NCBI GenBank assembly: GCA_005884115.1
Contig: VAXW01000005.1
Span: 682,001-746,000, forward strand
DNA from: Actinomycetota bacterium
Lineage (GTDB): Bacteria; Actinomycetota; Thermoleophilia; Solirubrobacterales; Solirubrobacteraceae
Length of the DNA stretch: 64,000 nucleotides
Direction of reading: 5' to 3'
Made by a program: the position numbers and the translations under genes
The notes under the pieces: generated by a model
What the model saw: only the letters and a program-made list of their open reading frames with translations
Databases searched by the model: none
Told to the model about the DNA's origin: nothing
Shown: piece after piece, positions 15,218 to 23,335 of the stretch
Layout: each line of letters starts with the position of its first letter
Position numbering within the stretch: the first letter of the stretch is position 1

Positions 15218-16303
15218 TCAGCCCCAGCGGAAGCCGGTCGCCGAGGGCGTAGGCGGCAGCGGACTCGAGGGCAGGCCGTCGGGCGGGTCGGGAAGGTTGA
15301 ACTCCCTCGGCGCGACGTCGTTGGGCGCGTCGGCGTGGAACAGGGATGCGAGGTACTGGATCTGCCCGCGTCCGCAGCCGAGCTCGAACTGCCCGCCGCC
15401 GTAGGCGCCGATCGCGCTCTCCTCGCAGTAGTCATACGCGTCGAGCAAATTGCGCAGGCCGCCGAGGCGCGAGGGCTTGATGTTGACCATGCGCGGCGGG
15501 TAGGGCAGTGACTGGATGTCGGAGATCGAGTGGATGGGCGCGTCCCACGAGAAGCGCTCACGGTGCGCGAAGAGCACCGCGTCGGTCTCCGGCGTGAGCG
15601 CCGGATCCTCGATCCAGGCTTGCGGGAACGCCTCTGCGACGCGCCGGTAGAGCACGGGGTCGGCGGGCTGATCGACGACCGTGCCGCTGTAGAAGCTCTT
15701 GAAGTCGACCGAGTCGACGACGCCGGTGGCGACGAGTTCGGAGATCAGCCGCTCGCTCCACGAGCTCGTGGGGTCGAGCTTGAAGCGCAGCGATGGGTAG
15801 CGCGCAAGGCGCCGCGTTATCGGGTCCAGCGACGGCGGCTCGCCGAGGCGCAGCGAGACCACGTAGCGGACGGGCTGGGGCTCGCGGCCAAGCGCCGCGT
15901 GCAGCGAAGTCTGCGCCTGGCGCAGCGCCAGGTCGAGGGCCGCGGACTCGTATGCCCATGTGCGGTATCGCTGCGACACCTCCCGCGCGGGCGGCTCGGG
16001 GAACAGCTCGAGCTCGGCCAGGCACTCGCAAAAGGACGCGAGCGTGAAGCGCCCCGCGAGCGGGAGCTGCGGGCCCGCGGCCTGCAGGATCTCGTGGTCG
16101 ACGCCGTCGTAGGTCACGTCCTCGCCAACGCCCTCCTCGCCGCCTGTGCCCCCGAGGGTGCCGCCGCGCAGGCGGATGACGGTGGTCTTGCGCTCGAAGT
16201 TGCTCGACACCGAGGCCGTGTGAGGCTCGAGCGCGTAGTCCTCGATGATGAGCTCGAGCTCCGCGAGCGACTCCCACGTACTGAGGGTGCGCGCCTGGCT
16301 CAC
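15218..16303 (-). CDS. enolase-superfamily enzyme
   Basis: The 361-residue product has the superfamily's two-domain order: an N-terminal capping domain, then a barrel with the expected ligands at strand ends. These are RFKLDPTSSW (acid/base Lys), VDFKSFYSG (metal Asp), WIEDPALTPE (metal Glu), FSWDAPIHS (metal Asp) and MVNIKPSRLGGL (second catalytic Lys). Superfamily members abstract a proton alpha to a carboxylate (o-succinylbenzoate synthase, dipeptide epimerase, muconate cycloisomerase and others); which reaction applies is unclear. GTG 16303 overlaps the xseB stop as GTGA, so it is translated as the third gene of an xseA-xseB operon. There are no menaquinone genes nearby. Confidence 0.75.
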   Translation of the reverse strand: MSQARTLSTWESLAELELIIEDYALEPHTASVSSNFERKTTVIRLRGGTLGGTGGEEGVGEDVTYDGVDHEILQAAGPQLPLAGRFTLASFCECLAELELFPEPPAREVSQRYRTWAYESAALDLALRQAQTSLHAALGREPQPVRYVVSLRLGEPPSLDPITRRLARYPSLRFKLDPTSSWSERLISELVATGVVDSVDFKSFYSGTVVDQPADPVLYRRVAEAFPQAWIEDPALTPETDAVLFAHRERFSWDAPIHSISDIQSLPYPPRMVNIKPSRLGGLRNLLDAYDYCEESAIGAYGGGQFELGCGRGQIQYLASLFHADAPNDVAPREFNLPDPPDGLPSSPLPPTPSATGFRWG

Positions 16304-16614
16304 TCCGCTCTCGCCTCGGCCTCCAAGCGCTCGACGAGCTCGTCGAGGCGCAGCTCCTGGAGGGCATCGCCCACCGCGCTCAGCTGCCCGGCGCACAGCT
16401 CTATCAACGCCTTGCCCTCGCGGATCAGCTCGAGTGTCTCTTCGAGCGAGGCCTCGCCGGAGTCGAGCCGGCGGATGATCTCCTCCACGCGCGCGGAGGC
16501 TGCCTCATAGGTCTGCGGCTGCGGCTCGCGAGCCTGCGAGCCGGGCGGGGCGGCGCTCGCGGGGACCTCAGGCGTCTTGGGCGCGCCGTTGATCTGCTGC
16601 TCTCCTGCGCTCAT
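16300..16614 (-). CDS. xseB: exodeoxyribonuclease VII small subunit
   Basis: XseB binds XseA to form exonuclease VII, which degrades single-stranded DNA from both ends. The 104-residue product has a disordered N-terminus of ~35 residues and then the family core TYEAASARVEEIIRRLDSGE, ASLEETLELIREGKALIELC. The N-terminal extension is longer than in E. coli XseB. Its ATG overlaps the xseA stop (ATGA), and its own stop overlaps the next start (GTGA), a tightly coupled three-gene operon. Confidence 0.92.
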   Translation of the reverse strand: MSAGEQQINGAPKTPEVPASAAPPGSQAREPQPQTYEAASARVEEIIRRLDSGEASLEETLELIREGKALIELCAGQLSAVGDALQELRLDELVERLEAEARAE

Positions 16615-17933
16615 CGCTCGGTGATGCGCGCGCCAAGCACGCCGTCGCTGAATCGAAGCCGCACATCCTCGGCGGCGCGCGCCTGCGCGGCGCTCATCAG
16701 CGGCTCGCCCTGCGCTGTCTCGACCACCGCGTAGCCACGCGCCAGCGTGCGCTGGGGATCGTGTGCAGCGAGCGCCAGCGCGAGGCGCTGGAGCTCGCGC
16801 GGGGCACGCCGGCGGCAATCCAGCAGCGTCGAGTCGCACTTTCGCTTGAGCACCAGCGCTCGCCGCTCCGCGAGGCCGCGCTCGACCTCGACCCGCCTGC
16901 GACCAATGGCGCGCAGCTCGCGCACGTGCTGGTGCAGGTGGGAGCGCTGCCTCTGCACGTGCGAGTCGGGCGCGCGCGCGAGCGCGGCGAGCATCCGCGC
17001 GCGTGAGAGCATGGCGCGGCGGCCATGCGTGCGCAGCCTCGCAGCCGCGAGCGACACTGCGGCCCTCGCCTGCACGCAGTCCACGCCCACCGCGGCCTCG
17101 GCGGCGTGCGTGGGCGTCGAGCAGCTGATCGCCGCCACATCGTCGAGCAGCGTGCGATCGCTGTGATGCCCGACGGATGCGATCACGGGTACGCCGAGCA
17201 GCGCGACGGTGCGGCACAGCGTCTCATCGCAGAAGCACAGCAGGTCGGCCAGCGACCCTCCGCCGCGCGCGACGATCACGGTCTCGACCTCGGCCACGGC
17301 AGCCAGGTCGCCGAGCGCGCGCGCGATCGCAGGCGCCGCGTGGCGGTCCTGCACGGGGGCGAAGGCCCACACCAAGCGCCCGGCCCAGCCGCGGCGCGCG
17401 AGCGCGGCGCGGACGTCGTCTCGCGCCTTGCCCTCCTCGCCGGTGACGACGCCGATGCTGCGCGGAAGAAGCGGGCGCGGAAGCGTCTTCTGGGGCTCGA
17501 ACAGGCCTTCGGCGCGTAGCTGCCGGCGCAGGCGCTCGATGCGCGCCAGCAGGTCACCCTCGCCCGCGACGCGCAGGTCGTGCACCGCGAAGGAGAAGCT
17601 GGGCGACGCGTTGGCGCTCCCGGGGTAGTAGTCGCAGCCGCCGGCCACCACGACCTGCACGCCCTCACACGGCTTGGTGGCGGTGCGCTCGAGGATCGCG
17701 TCCCAGTCCGTGCGCCAGACCGCGCACGGGATCGCGCCGCCGGCGTCGCGCAGCTCGAAGTACATGCGCGCGCGCGACGTCCGCAGGTTCACGAGCTCGC
17801 CGACGAGCTGCACGCGCGTGAACGCTCGCAGCCTGCCGCGCAGCGCACGCGCGTACTCTCCCACGCCGAAGGGCCCCGCGAGCTCGCTCCCAGGTATGCC
17901 GGCTTGTGCAGCGGGATCGGGCGCCGCGGCCAT
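16611..17933 (-). CDS. xseA: exodeoxyribonuclease VII large subunit
   Basis: This is the catalytic subunit of exonuclease VII. The 440-residue product has an N-terminal OB fold (TRVQLVGELVNLRTSRARMY), the nuclease domain (LPRSIGVVTGEEGKARDDV, then VIVARGGGSLADLLCFCDE, then VPVIASVGHHSDRTLLDDVA) and a long Arg-rich helical C-terminal region, ending in a segment (LARGYAVVETAQGEPL) characteristic of XseA. Within the catalytic motif, GGGSLADLLCFCDE differs slightly from the common GGGSxEDLxxFN. A TATGCT hexamer (17942-17947, complement) lies 8 bases before the ATG, so the operon promoter seems to sit right at the start codon. Confidence 0.93.
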   Translation of the reverse strand: MAAAPDPAAQAGIPGSELAGPFGVGEYARALRGRLRAFTRVQLVGELVNLRTSRARMYFELRDAGGAIPCAVWRTDWDAILERTATKPCEGVQVVVAGGCDYYPGSANASPSFSFAVHDLRVAGEGDLLARIERLRRQLRAEGLFEPQKTLPRPLLPRSIGVVTGEEGKARDDVRAALARRGWAGRLVWAFAPVQDRHAAPAIARALGDLAAVAEVETVIVARGGGSLADLLCFCDETLCRTVALLGVPVIASVGHHSDRTLLDDVAAISCSTPTHAAEAAVGVDCVQARAAVSLAAARLRTHGRRAMLSRARMLAALARAPDSHVQRQRSHLHQHVRELRAIGRRRVEVERGLAERRALVLKRKCDSTLLDCRRRAPRELQRLALALAAHDPQRTLARGYAVVETAQGEPLMSAAQARAAEDVRLRFSDGVLGARITER

Positions 17934-18013
17934 CGAACCCCAGCATAGGCGGTACGATCGATGTCGATGGGCCGTCCCGATCCAGCGCTCGACTGCGCCT
18001 AGCTTCGAGGGTC

Positions 18014-18643
18014 GTGGCCACGCGAAACAAGGGCCGCCGGGGCCGCTCGCGCAAGCGTCGTCCGTCCGCCGCGTCTGCGCTCGAACGGGCCTCGCCGCAA
18101 GACGCCCAGGCGGGCGCCCGCGCCGACGCCGCGGGCGCCGGCACCGGGCGCGCGGGGACAGCGGGGGCAAAGCAGCGGGCCTCGGCCGCCAAGCAGCGGC
18201 CCAGGACCCATGCGCGCGATCGTAGGGGCGCGGCGCAGCGCGCGCGGCGCGAGCGCCCCCAGGCGCCGTGGCACCCGCTGCCGCTGTCCGAGCTCTTGAT
18301 CCTCGTGGGCGCGATCGGCACCGTCATCGGGCTGCAGAAGGGCCTCTCCCATGGAGGCGGGCCATTGCTCGCGGGGCTTGCGGCGGTCGTCGTCGGGACG
18401 GTCGAGGTCACGCTGCGCGAGCACCTGAGCGGCTTTCGCTCGCACGCGGTGCTTCTGTCGCTGCTCGCGGCGATCGTGCTGCACACGGCCGTGGTGCTGA
18501 TCGTGGCCGCCTTCACGCGCACGCCGCGTGCGCTGAACGTCGCGCTGCTGGCGCTCGACGCGGCGGTGTTTGCGACGGTCTTCAAACTGCTTCGCGCGCG
18601 CTTCCGCGACGCGCGGCGCGAGCGCGTTTTCGCAGGGCGCTGA
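18014..18643 (+). CDS. hypothetical membrane protein with basic N-terminal tail
   Basis: From GTG 18014 the product has 209 residues. The first ~90 are Arg/Lys/Ala-rich and probably disordered; four membrane helices follow (LSELLILVGAIGTVIGL, LLAGLAAVVVGTVEVTL, HAVLLSLLAAIVLHTAVVLI, NVALLALDAAVFATVFKLL). No family is recognised. It is divergent from the exonuclease VII operon, and a hairpin (18644-18660) starts at the base after its stop codon. Confidence 0.6.
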   Translation: MATRNKGRRGRSRKRRPSAASALERASPQDAQAGARADAAGAGTGRAGTAGAKQRASAAKQRPRTHARDRRGAAQRARRERPQAPWHPLPLSELLILVGAIGTVIGLQKGLSHGGGPLLAGLAAVVVGTVEVTLREHLSGFRSHAVLLSLLAAIVLHTAVVLIVAAFTRTPRALNVALLALDAAVFATVFKLLRARFRDARRERVFAGR

Positions 18644-18660
18644 ACGCCCCACACGGGCGT
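18644..18660 (+). terminator. short terminator-like hairpin
   Basis: ACGCCC (18644-18649) and GGGCGT (18655-18660) pair perfectly around a 5-base loop directly after the stop codon. Confidence 0.45.
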
Positions 18661-18759
18661 GATTGCCCGCGCGCGCCCGCAGTGCGCGTGGAGCGCCGAG
18701 CCCGCTACGGCGCGCCGAGGTCGAGCGAGGGGGCCGTTGTGGCGTGGAGAGCCGGCCGG

Positions 18760-19050
18760 CTATCGCGAGCCGAGTTCGAGCGAGGGCAGCGGCGGCTCTT
18801 CGCCCTCGCCGGGCTCGCCGCGCGTCTCGCCGCTGAAGCCGAGGCGCTCGAGGCGATCGATCTCGCGTTCACCCTCGATGCGCGCCGGGTGCTCGGCGGG
18901 CAGGCCCGCGATCAGGTTGGCGATGCGGTTGCGCAGCTGCAGAGCGAAGTGCGGCGTCGAGGCTCCCATCAGGCGGCGCACGTCCTCGACCGTGACCTCG
19001 CGCCCGCTCTGGGCGCGCCGCAGCCGCTCGGGCTCCTCTGCTTGGCTCAC
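18760..19050 (-). CDS. small hypothetical protein
   Basis: This is a 96-residue acidic, helical protein with the segment VTVEDVRRLMGASTPHFALQ, then LRNRIANLIAGLPAEHPARI, and a Gly/Glu/Pro-rich tail. I do not recognise the family. It follows the cell-wall-binding-repeat lipoprotein gene by 22 bases on the same strand and is likely co-transcribed with it. Confidence 0.6.
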   Translation of the reverse strand: MSQAEEPERLRRAQSGREVTVEDVRRLMGASTPHFALQLRNRIANLIAGLPAEHPARIEGEREIDRLERLGFSGETRGEPGEGEEPPLPSLELGSR

Positions 19051-19072
19051 GGACGGGCGGGGGGCGGGGGCG

Positions 19073-20350
19073 TCATTCGGAGGCTGCGGGAGGGGCTTCT
19101 TCGGGCGATGGGCTGCGCGGCGCCACCTCGAGCGCGGCGTCGATTTCGGCCTGCGCGTGGGCCGATATCGCGCTTTCGTCGCCGATCACCCAGCCGTGAT
19201 TGTAAACGGCGCGCACGGGCGGCACCGCGGCGCTGTAGCCGGGCTCGATGTCGCTCAGATAGTGCGCGAGCGCAGGTGGGACCGACCCCGCGCCTTCGAG
19301 CAGCAGCAGCGGAGCGTAGTCGCCATGAGCCGACAGCGGCGCGGCGGCCGGCGCATCGAGCGGGCGCGAGGCGCTGGCGAACACGAGCCCGTGGCCGGCT
19401 TCGTGGATGTTCCACCCGAACGCTCCGCGCCCGAAGCGCGAGACCGCGATCGCGTTTTTGACGGCGTCGGCGCCTTCGTGTGAGCCGGCCGGTCTGTTCG
19501 CCCCGGCTTCGCTGCTCGCGCTCGAGACCCTGCCATAGGAGGCCAGGGCGGCCCGTGCGCTGGCGCCGAGCGATGAGTCGCCCACCAGGTAGAGCGAGGG
19601 ACGGTGCGCTCGCGCGAGCACGGAGGACGTGGCGGCGGCGAGCCCCCGTGCGCCGAGCAGCAGGATCGGCGCGCCGCTCTCGGCGGCGAGGCCTGCAGCG
19701 GGCATCTGCAGCGAGCGCGGCGCCTCGGAGGGGACGATGATGAAGCTGCGCGGCGTTCGTCCGGTGAGCGCTTGGAGCAGGCGCTCCACGGCGGCGCTTA
19801 TGGCGGCCGCCTGATCGCCTCCCGGCTCGCTGCCGAGCGCGAGCTGGCGCACGCGCAGGCTGCTTGGAACCGGCGCCGAGGTTCCGATCTCGATCACCTG
19901 AGCCCCCTCCAGCGCCGCTGAGCCAGTGGGATGAAGCGCCCCGAGCGCCTGCGCTGAGGGAGCGGGGAGCGAGTCGCCGTCCGCATACAAGAGCGGCGCC
20001 CCCAGCGGCACACCCGCGAGCACCGAGGCCGCCAGCGACGCGGCCCATGAGCGCTCGTTGACGAGCACGATCGCCTGCGGACGGGTAGCGGGCGTCAGGC
20101 CGGGATAGACCGCTCGCGCAACCGCCGCCGCGTCGCTGGCCGCGTCGGTGCCTCCCAAGCGGATGGTGTTCTTGGTCGCGATGCTCACGGCGCCGGGCGG
20201 CGTCGGGCTCTTGGACAGCGCGCGAAGCGCAGGAGCTCCCTCGCCGGCCTGCCTGGCTGCTCCCTTTCCGCAACTCGTCGCGGCGCTGCCGAGCACGAGC
20301 ACGACAGCGAGCAGAAGGCGCGGCACCGGGCGCGGCGGAAGGGCGCGCAT
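19073..20350 (-). CDS. lipoprotein with cell-wall-binding (CW_binding_2-like) repeats
   Basis: The 425-residue product begins with a lipoprotein signal (LLLAVVLVLGSAATSCGKG; the Cys after SAATS is the lipid anchor). It contains repeated alpha/beta units of the cell-wall-binding-repeat-2 type: TIRLGGTDAASDAAAVARAV, QAIVLVNERSWAASLAASVL, PLLYADGDSLPA, and later APILLLGARGLAAA and SLYLVGDSSLGASA. Such repeats attach surface proteins to wall polymers. A C-terminal segment (FGWNIHEAGHGLVFAS) is distinctive but has no catalytic signature I know. It is divergent from the riboswitch-controlled hydrolase gene, so this part of the chromosome looks devoted to envelope maintenance. Confidence 0.75.
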   Translation of the reverse strand: MRALPPRPVPRLLLAVVLVLGSAATSCGKGAARQAGEGAPALRALSKSPTPPGAVSIATKNTIRLGGTDAASDAAAVARAVYPGLTPATRPQAIVLVNERSWAASLAASVLAGVPLGAPLLYADGDSLPAPSAQALGALHPTGSAALEGAQVIEIGTSAPVPSSLRVRQLALGSEPGGDQAAAISAAVERLLQALTGRTPRSFIIVPSEAPRSLQMPAAGLAAESGAPILLLGARGLAAATSSVLARAHRPSLYLVGDSSLGASARAALASYGRVSSASSEAGANRPAGSHEGADAVKNAIAVSRFGRGAFGWNIHEAGHGLVFASASRPLDAPAAAPLSAHGDYAPLLLLEGAGSVPPALAHYLSDIEPGYSAAVPPVRAVYNHGWVIGDESAISAHAQAEIDAALEVAPRSPSPEEAPPAASE

Positions 20351-20473
20351 GGAGGCGCAGCGTAACGGCCGCCGCGGCGCCCGCCGGGCGCCATGCGGCG
20401 CCCCGCCAGGCGCCCTGCACGCGCTCCGGCGGCATACGTCATCGCGGTTTGCTAGGCTGCCGCGCCGATACGC

Positions 20474-20600
20474 CTAATCCCCGACCAGATGTCGGGGAGC
20501 GGGGGACCCAGGTTGTTGGGGCGAATCCACGGCATAGACCGTGTGATGCGCAGGCTCTTTCAGCGCTAGCCCGTCAGCTAACCCCGCAGGCCGACGAAAG
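20474..20600 (+). promoter_or_regulatory. c-di-AMP riboswitch (ydaO-yuaA class)
   Basis: The class consensus is present in order: GGGGAGCGGGGGACCCA at 20494-20510, then GGGGCGAATCC at 20518-20528, a variable hairpin (CACGGCATAGACCGTG region), and the conserved 3' part CCCGTCAGCTAACCCCGCAG (20570-20589) followed by a purine-rich GACGAAAGAGG. In Actinobacteria this class precedes cell-wall hydrolase genes and shuts expression off when c-di-AMP is high. Here it ends 10 bases before the start of an NlpC/P60-like gene. A TAGGCT hexamer at 20453-20458 is positioned to start the RNA just before the aptamer. Confidence 0.9.
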
Positions 20601-20610
20601 AGGTTGAAGC

Positions 20611-21366
20611 TTGCGGGTGAGGCCCCTAAGGGTGGTGTTTCTGAGCAGCGTTGTCGTTGCTGCTGCAGCGCCGGCTGAGCCGGCTCTGGCCCAATTGACC
20701 GGCGGAACCTCGGCCACCGGCACGGCGGCGCCTGTCAGCGGGCCGGCGAAGCCCGCGCCTGCGATCCGCACCTCGCCGGTCACCGCTCACTCCGCCAACC
20801 TCGCCTACACCGGCCCCGTCTACCAGCGCACGGCGAGCGGCGAAGTGATCCCCTACACGCCGCTCGCGCCCACCGGGAGCACCAACCCGTCAGGCGGAAT
20901 CGCGGTCGGCGTCGCTGCCGAGACCAAGCCACAGCTGCTCGTTCCGGGCTCGCGCACGCGGTACGTGGGCGGGTTGGCCGCGGCGCCGATGTCGGCGCCG
21001 CCCGCGGTCGCTGAAATCGTGTGGGGGGCCAACCAGATCATCGGCCTGCCCTACGTCTTCGGCGGCGGGCATGCATCGTTCGAATCGCTGGGCTACGACT
21101 GCTCGGGAACGGTCTCCTATGCGCTGCACGGCGCGCGGCTGCTCTCCATCCCCGAGGACTCCTCCGAATTCATGCACTGGGGCTCGCACGGGCTCGGCCG
21201 CTGGGTCACGATCTTCTCCAACCCCGGGCATGCCTACGTCGATGTGGCGGGCCTGAGGCTCGACACGAGCGCCGCGGACGATCCCACGCGTCAGCAGGGT
21301 CCGCGCTGGCGCCCGCTGCGCCGCAACAACGGCGGCTACACGATCCGCCATCCGCTCGGGTACTGA
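20611..21366 (+). CDS. secreted NlpC/P60-like peptidoglycan hydrolase under riboswitch control
   Basis: NlpC/P60 enzymes cut the peptide stems of peptidoglycan. The 251-residue product has a signal peptide (VVFLSSVVVAAAAPAEPALA), a Thr/Pro/Ala-rich linker of ~100 residues and a C-terminal papain-like domain: the nucleophile in YDCSGTVSYALHG (Cys after YD) after IIGLPYVFGGGH, and the histidine in NPGHAYVDVAG. The spacing fits the family, although the domain is divergent. The start is TTG 20611, with AGAGG 7 bases upstream, directly after the c-di-AMP riboswitch; GTG 20617 is an alternative. The riboswitch strengthens the cell-wall assignment. Confidence 0.8.
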   Translation: MRVRPLRVVFLSSVVVAAAAPAEPALAQLTGGTSATGTAAPVSGPAKPAPAIRTSPVTAHSANLAYTGPVYQRTASGEVIPYTPLAPTGSTNPSGGIAVGVAAETKPQLLVPGSRTRYVGGLAAAPMSAPPAVAEIVWGANQIIGLPYVFGGGHASFESLGYDCSGTVSYALHGARLLSIPEDSSEFMHWGSHGLGRWVTIFSNPGHAYVDVAGLRLDTSAADDPTRQQGPRWRPLRRNNGGYTIRHPLGY

Positions 21367-21478
21367 GCGTCGGGAACGCAGCGTCGGCTAGGCTTGGAGG
21401 GGCCGAGCGCCAACCTTGCTCGCCCGCGGCGATCCCAGCGTCGCTCGCGCCGCCGTAGAACAGCAATAGGAGGATCAG

Positions 21479-22294
21479 ATGGCCGGCCTGACCGGGCGCA
21501 TGTCAACCGTCGTGAAGGCGAAGGTCTCGAAGCTGCTCGACCGGGCAGAAGACCCCGCCGAGACGCTTGACTACAGCTACCAGAAGCAGGTCGAACAGCT
21601 GCAGAACGTCAAGAAGGGCATCGCCGACGTGATGACGGCGAAGAAGCGCCTGCAGATGCAGGAGACCTCGCTTCAGCAGAGCGTCGTCAAGCTCGACACG
21701 CAGGCTCGACAGGCGCTCTCGGCCGGCCACGAGGACCTGGCCAGGACAGCGCTGGAGCGCAAGAACATCGCCCAGACCGAGCTGCAGTCGCTCGACGGCC
21801 AGGTCGCCGAACTGGAGCAGCAGCAGCAGAAGCTGATCGACTCAGAGCAGAAGCTGCGGGCGAAGATCGAGGCTTTCCGCACCAAGAAGGAGGTCATCAA
21901 GGCGCAGTACTCGGCGGCCGAGGCGCAGGTGCGCATCTCGGAGGCCGCGAACGGAGTGGGCGAGCAGATGGCCGACGTCGGACTGGCGATGCAGCGCGCG
22001 ATCGACAAGACCGAAAACATGAAAGCGCGCGCCGACGCCGTCTCCGAGCTCGAAGCTGCCGGCACCTTCGAAGACCTGACCGCGTTGGGATCGGGCGAAG
22101 ACGACATCGACCGCCAGCTCAAGCAGCTGTCGAGCAAGTCCGAGGTCGATGACGACCTGGCCAAGATGAAGAGTGAAATCGGCGCCGGCACCCCGGGGGG
22201 CACCGCCGCTCAGATCAGCGCTGGGGGCGGCAAGGATCAGCAGGCCCCGTCAGGCGGCTCCGCGGGGGCGCCGAGCGAGAGCGAGCAGCAATGA
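21479..22294 (+). CDS. pspA: PspA/IM30 family membrane-stress protein
   Basis: PspA coats and protects stressed membranes. The 271-residue product is an almost continuous coiled coil: the N-terminal amphipathic part (MAGLTGRMSTVVKAKVSKLL), then DRAEDPAETLDYSYQKQVEQ and long Gln/Glu/Lys-rich heptads to about residue 220, with a disordered Gly/Ser tail. The ribosome binding site AGGAGGA precedes the ATG. It overlaps pspAA as ATGA and faces pspAB-htpX, the four-gene group seen in Actinobacteria and some Archaea. Confidence 0.93.
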   Translation: MAGLTGRMSTVVKAKVSKLLDRAEDPAETLDYSYQKQVEQLQNVKKGIADVMTAKKRLQMQETSLQQSVVKLDTQARQALSAGHEDLARTALERKNIAQTELQSLDGQVAELEQQQQKLIDSEQKLRAKIEAFRTKKEVIKAQYSAAEAQVRISEAANGVGEQMADVGLAMQRAIDKTENMKARADAVSELEAAGTFEDLTALGSGEDDIDRQLKQLSSKSEVDDDLAKMKSEIGAGTPGGTAAQISAGGGKDQQAPSGGSAGAPSESEQQ

Positions 22295-22569
22295 TCGTGC
22301 GCATATCCGGCGAGGATCAGTACCGACTCGCCGACGATCAGGCCGCACGCCTGAACGAGCTCGAGCGCGCCGTGATCGACGTGGTCGAGGGCGGCAAGGA
22401 GGACGGCTTCGCACAGGCCTTCGCCTCGCTGCTTGACTACGTGCGCGAGAACGGCACGCCGGTGGGCGATGACGAGCTGGAGTCATCCGACGTGATCCTC
22501 CCGCCGGCCGACCTCACCTTCGCCGAGGCGGGGGAGGAATTCACCGGCGAGGGCCTGATCCCCGATTAG
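22291..22569 (+). CDS. pspAA: PspA-associated protein PspAA
   Basis: The 92-residue product matches the PspAA domain: it opens MIVRISGEDQYRLADDQAAR, then LNELERAVIDVVEGG, and ends in an acidic tail (DVILPPADLTFAEAGEEF). It accompanies PspA and is thought to modulate its assembly. The ATG overlaps the pspA stop, so the two are translated together. Confidence 0.88.
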   Translation: MIVRISGEDQYRLADDQAARLNELERAVIDVVEGGKEDGFAQAFASLLDYVRENGTPVGDDELESSDVILPPADLTFAEAGEEFTGEGLIPD

Positions 22570-22692
22570 GCCTGCTTCCGGCTAGGGCGCAGGGCCTGAT
22601 CGGCGATCTGGGCGACCGCCCGCGTTCGCACTCAGACCGACGGCTTGGAGCGCGTCTTGGTGCCCGGGGAAGGTGCGCCGGCGAACGAGCGC

Positions 22693-23334
22693 TCAGATCG
22701 GGATCCCCCATAGGGGGAACCAGCGCTCGAGCTCAGGCTCGATCGGCAGCTCGGAGGCGATCTGGGCCTTGATCTGCAGCTCGCGCTCGGTCGAGCGCTG
22801 CTGGCCGTCCTGGGCACCGCCCGTGCCCTCAGGGGTATCGCCGCCGCCCGATCCGTCCGCGGGCACGAACGGGTACCAGTAGCCGCGCTTGTAGTTGTAG
22901 ATGAAGTACACGCGCCCCGCCCCGGGTCGCTCGGCGCGCTCGCTGAAGGCGAACACGGCGCACAGCAGCCGCTCGCCGTGGCCGGCGGACTCGATCGAGC
23001 TGGAGACGGCGTTGATCCCGACCGCTAGGTCTTCCACGCTCGGCGAGCCATCGGGGCTGCGCAGGATCATCCAGCGGTAGCCGTAGCTGTCGTCCTGCAT
23101 CGACACGGTCGTGCCGCTGTCGCCGCCGGTAGCCGTGACGACCTGCTCCATTTCCTTCAGCGTGGCTTCGAACTCGCTCGTGGCGAGCGCCTGGAAGACG
23201 ATCGCCGCGGTGCCGGCGGGATCGATCTCATGTTCGCTCTGCAGCGTTACGTATGAGGTCGTGATCGCGAACAGGCGGTCGGGCGCCGGGCCCTTGACCT
23301 GGTGGCGGCCCGTGAGGATGTCGCGCAGGCCCAC
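22693..23334 (-). CDS. pspAB: PspA-associated protein PspAB
   Basis: The 213-residue product carries the family pattern: the start MGLRDILTGR, then PDRLFAITTSYVTLQSEHEI, DSYGYRWMILRSPD, and GRVYFIYNYKRGYWYPFVP. PspAB proteins occur beside HtpX and PspA and are proposed to work in the same membrane-quality-control response; the biochemical function is unknown. It lies one base after the htpX stop on the same strand, an operon with the protease upstream. Confidence 0.88.
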   Translation of the reverse strand: MGLRDILTGRHQVKGPAPDRLFAITTSYVTLQSEHEIDPAGTAAIVFQALATSEFEATLKEMEQVVTATGGDSGTTVSMQDDSYGYRWMILRSPDGSPSVEDLAVGINAVSSSIESAGHGERLLCAVFAFSERAERPGAGRVYFIYNYKRGYWYPFVPADGSGGGDTPEGTGGAQDGQQRSTERELQIKAQIASELPIEPELERWFPLWGIPI

Positions 23335-23335
23335 G

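Noticed and set aside
18268..19461. 397-codon plus-strand frame across the membrane-protein gene and the gene at 18760
   Set aside because: Basic low-complexity translation; it overlaps two better-supported genes.
23095..23240. Possible ncRNA within pspAB
   Set aside because: No structure beyond what GC-rich coding sequence gives.
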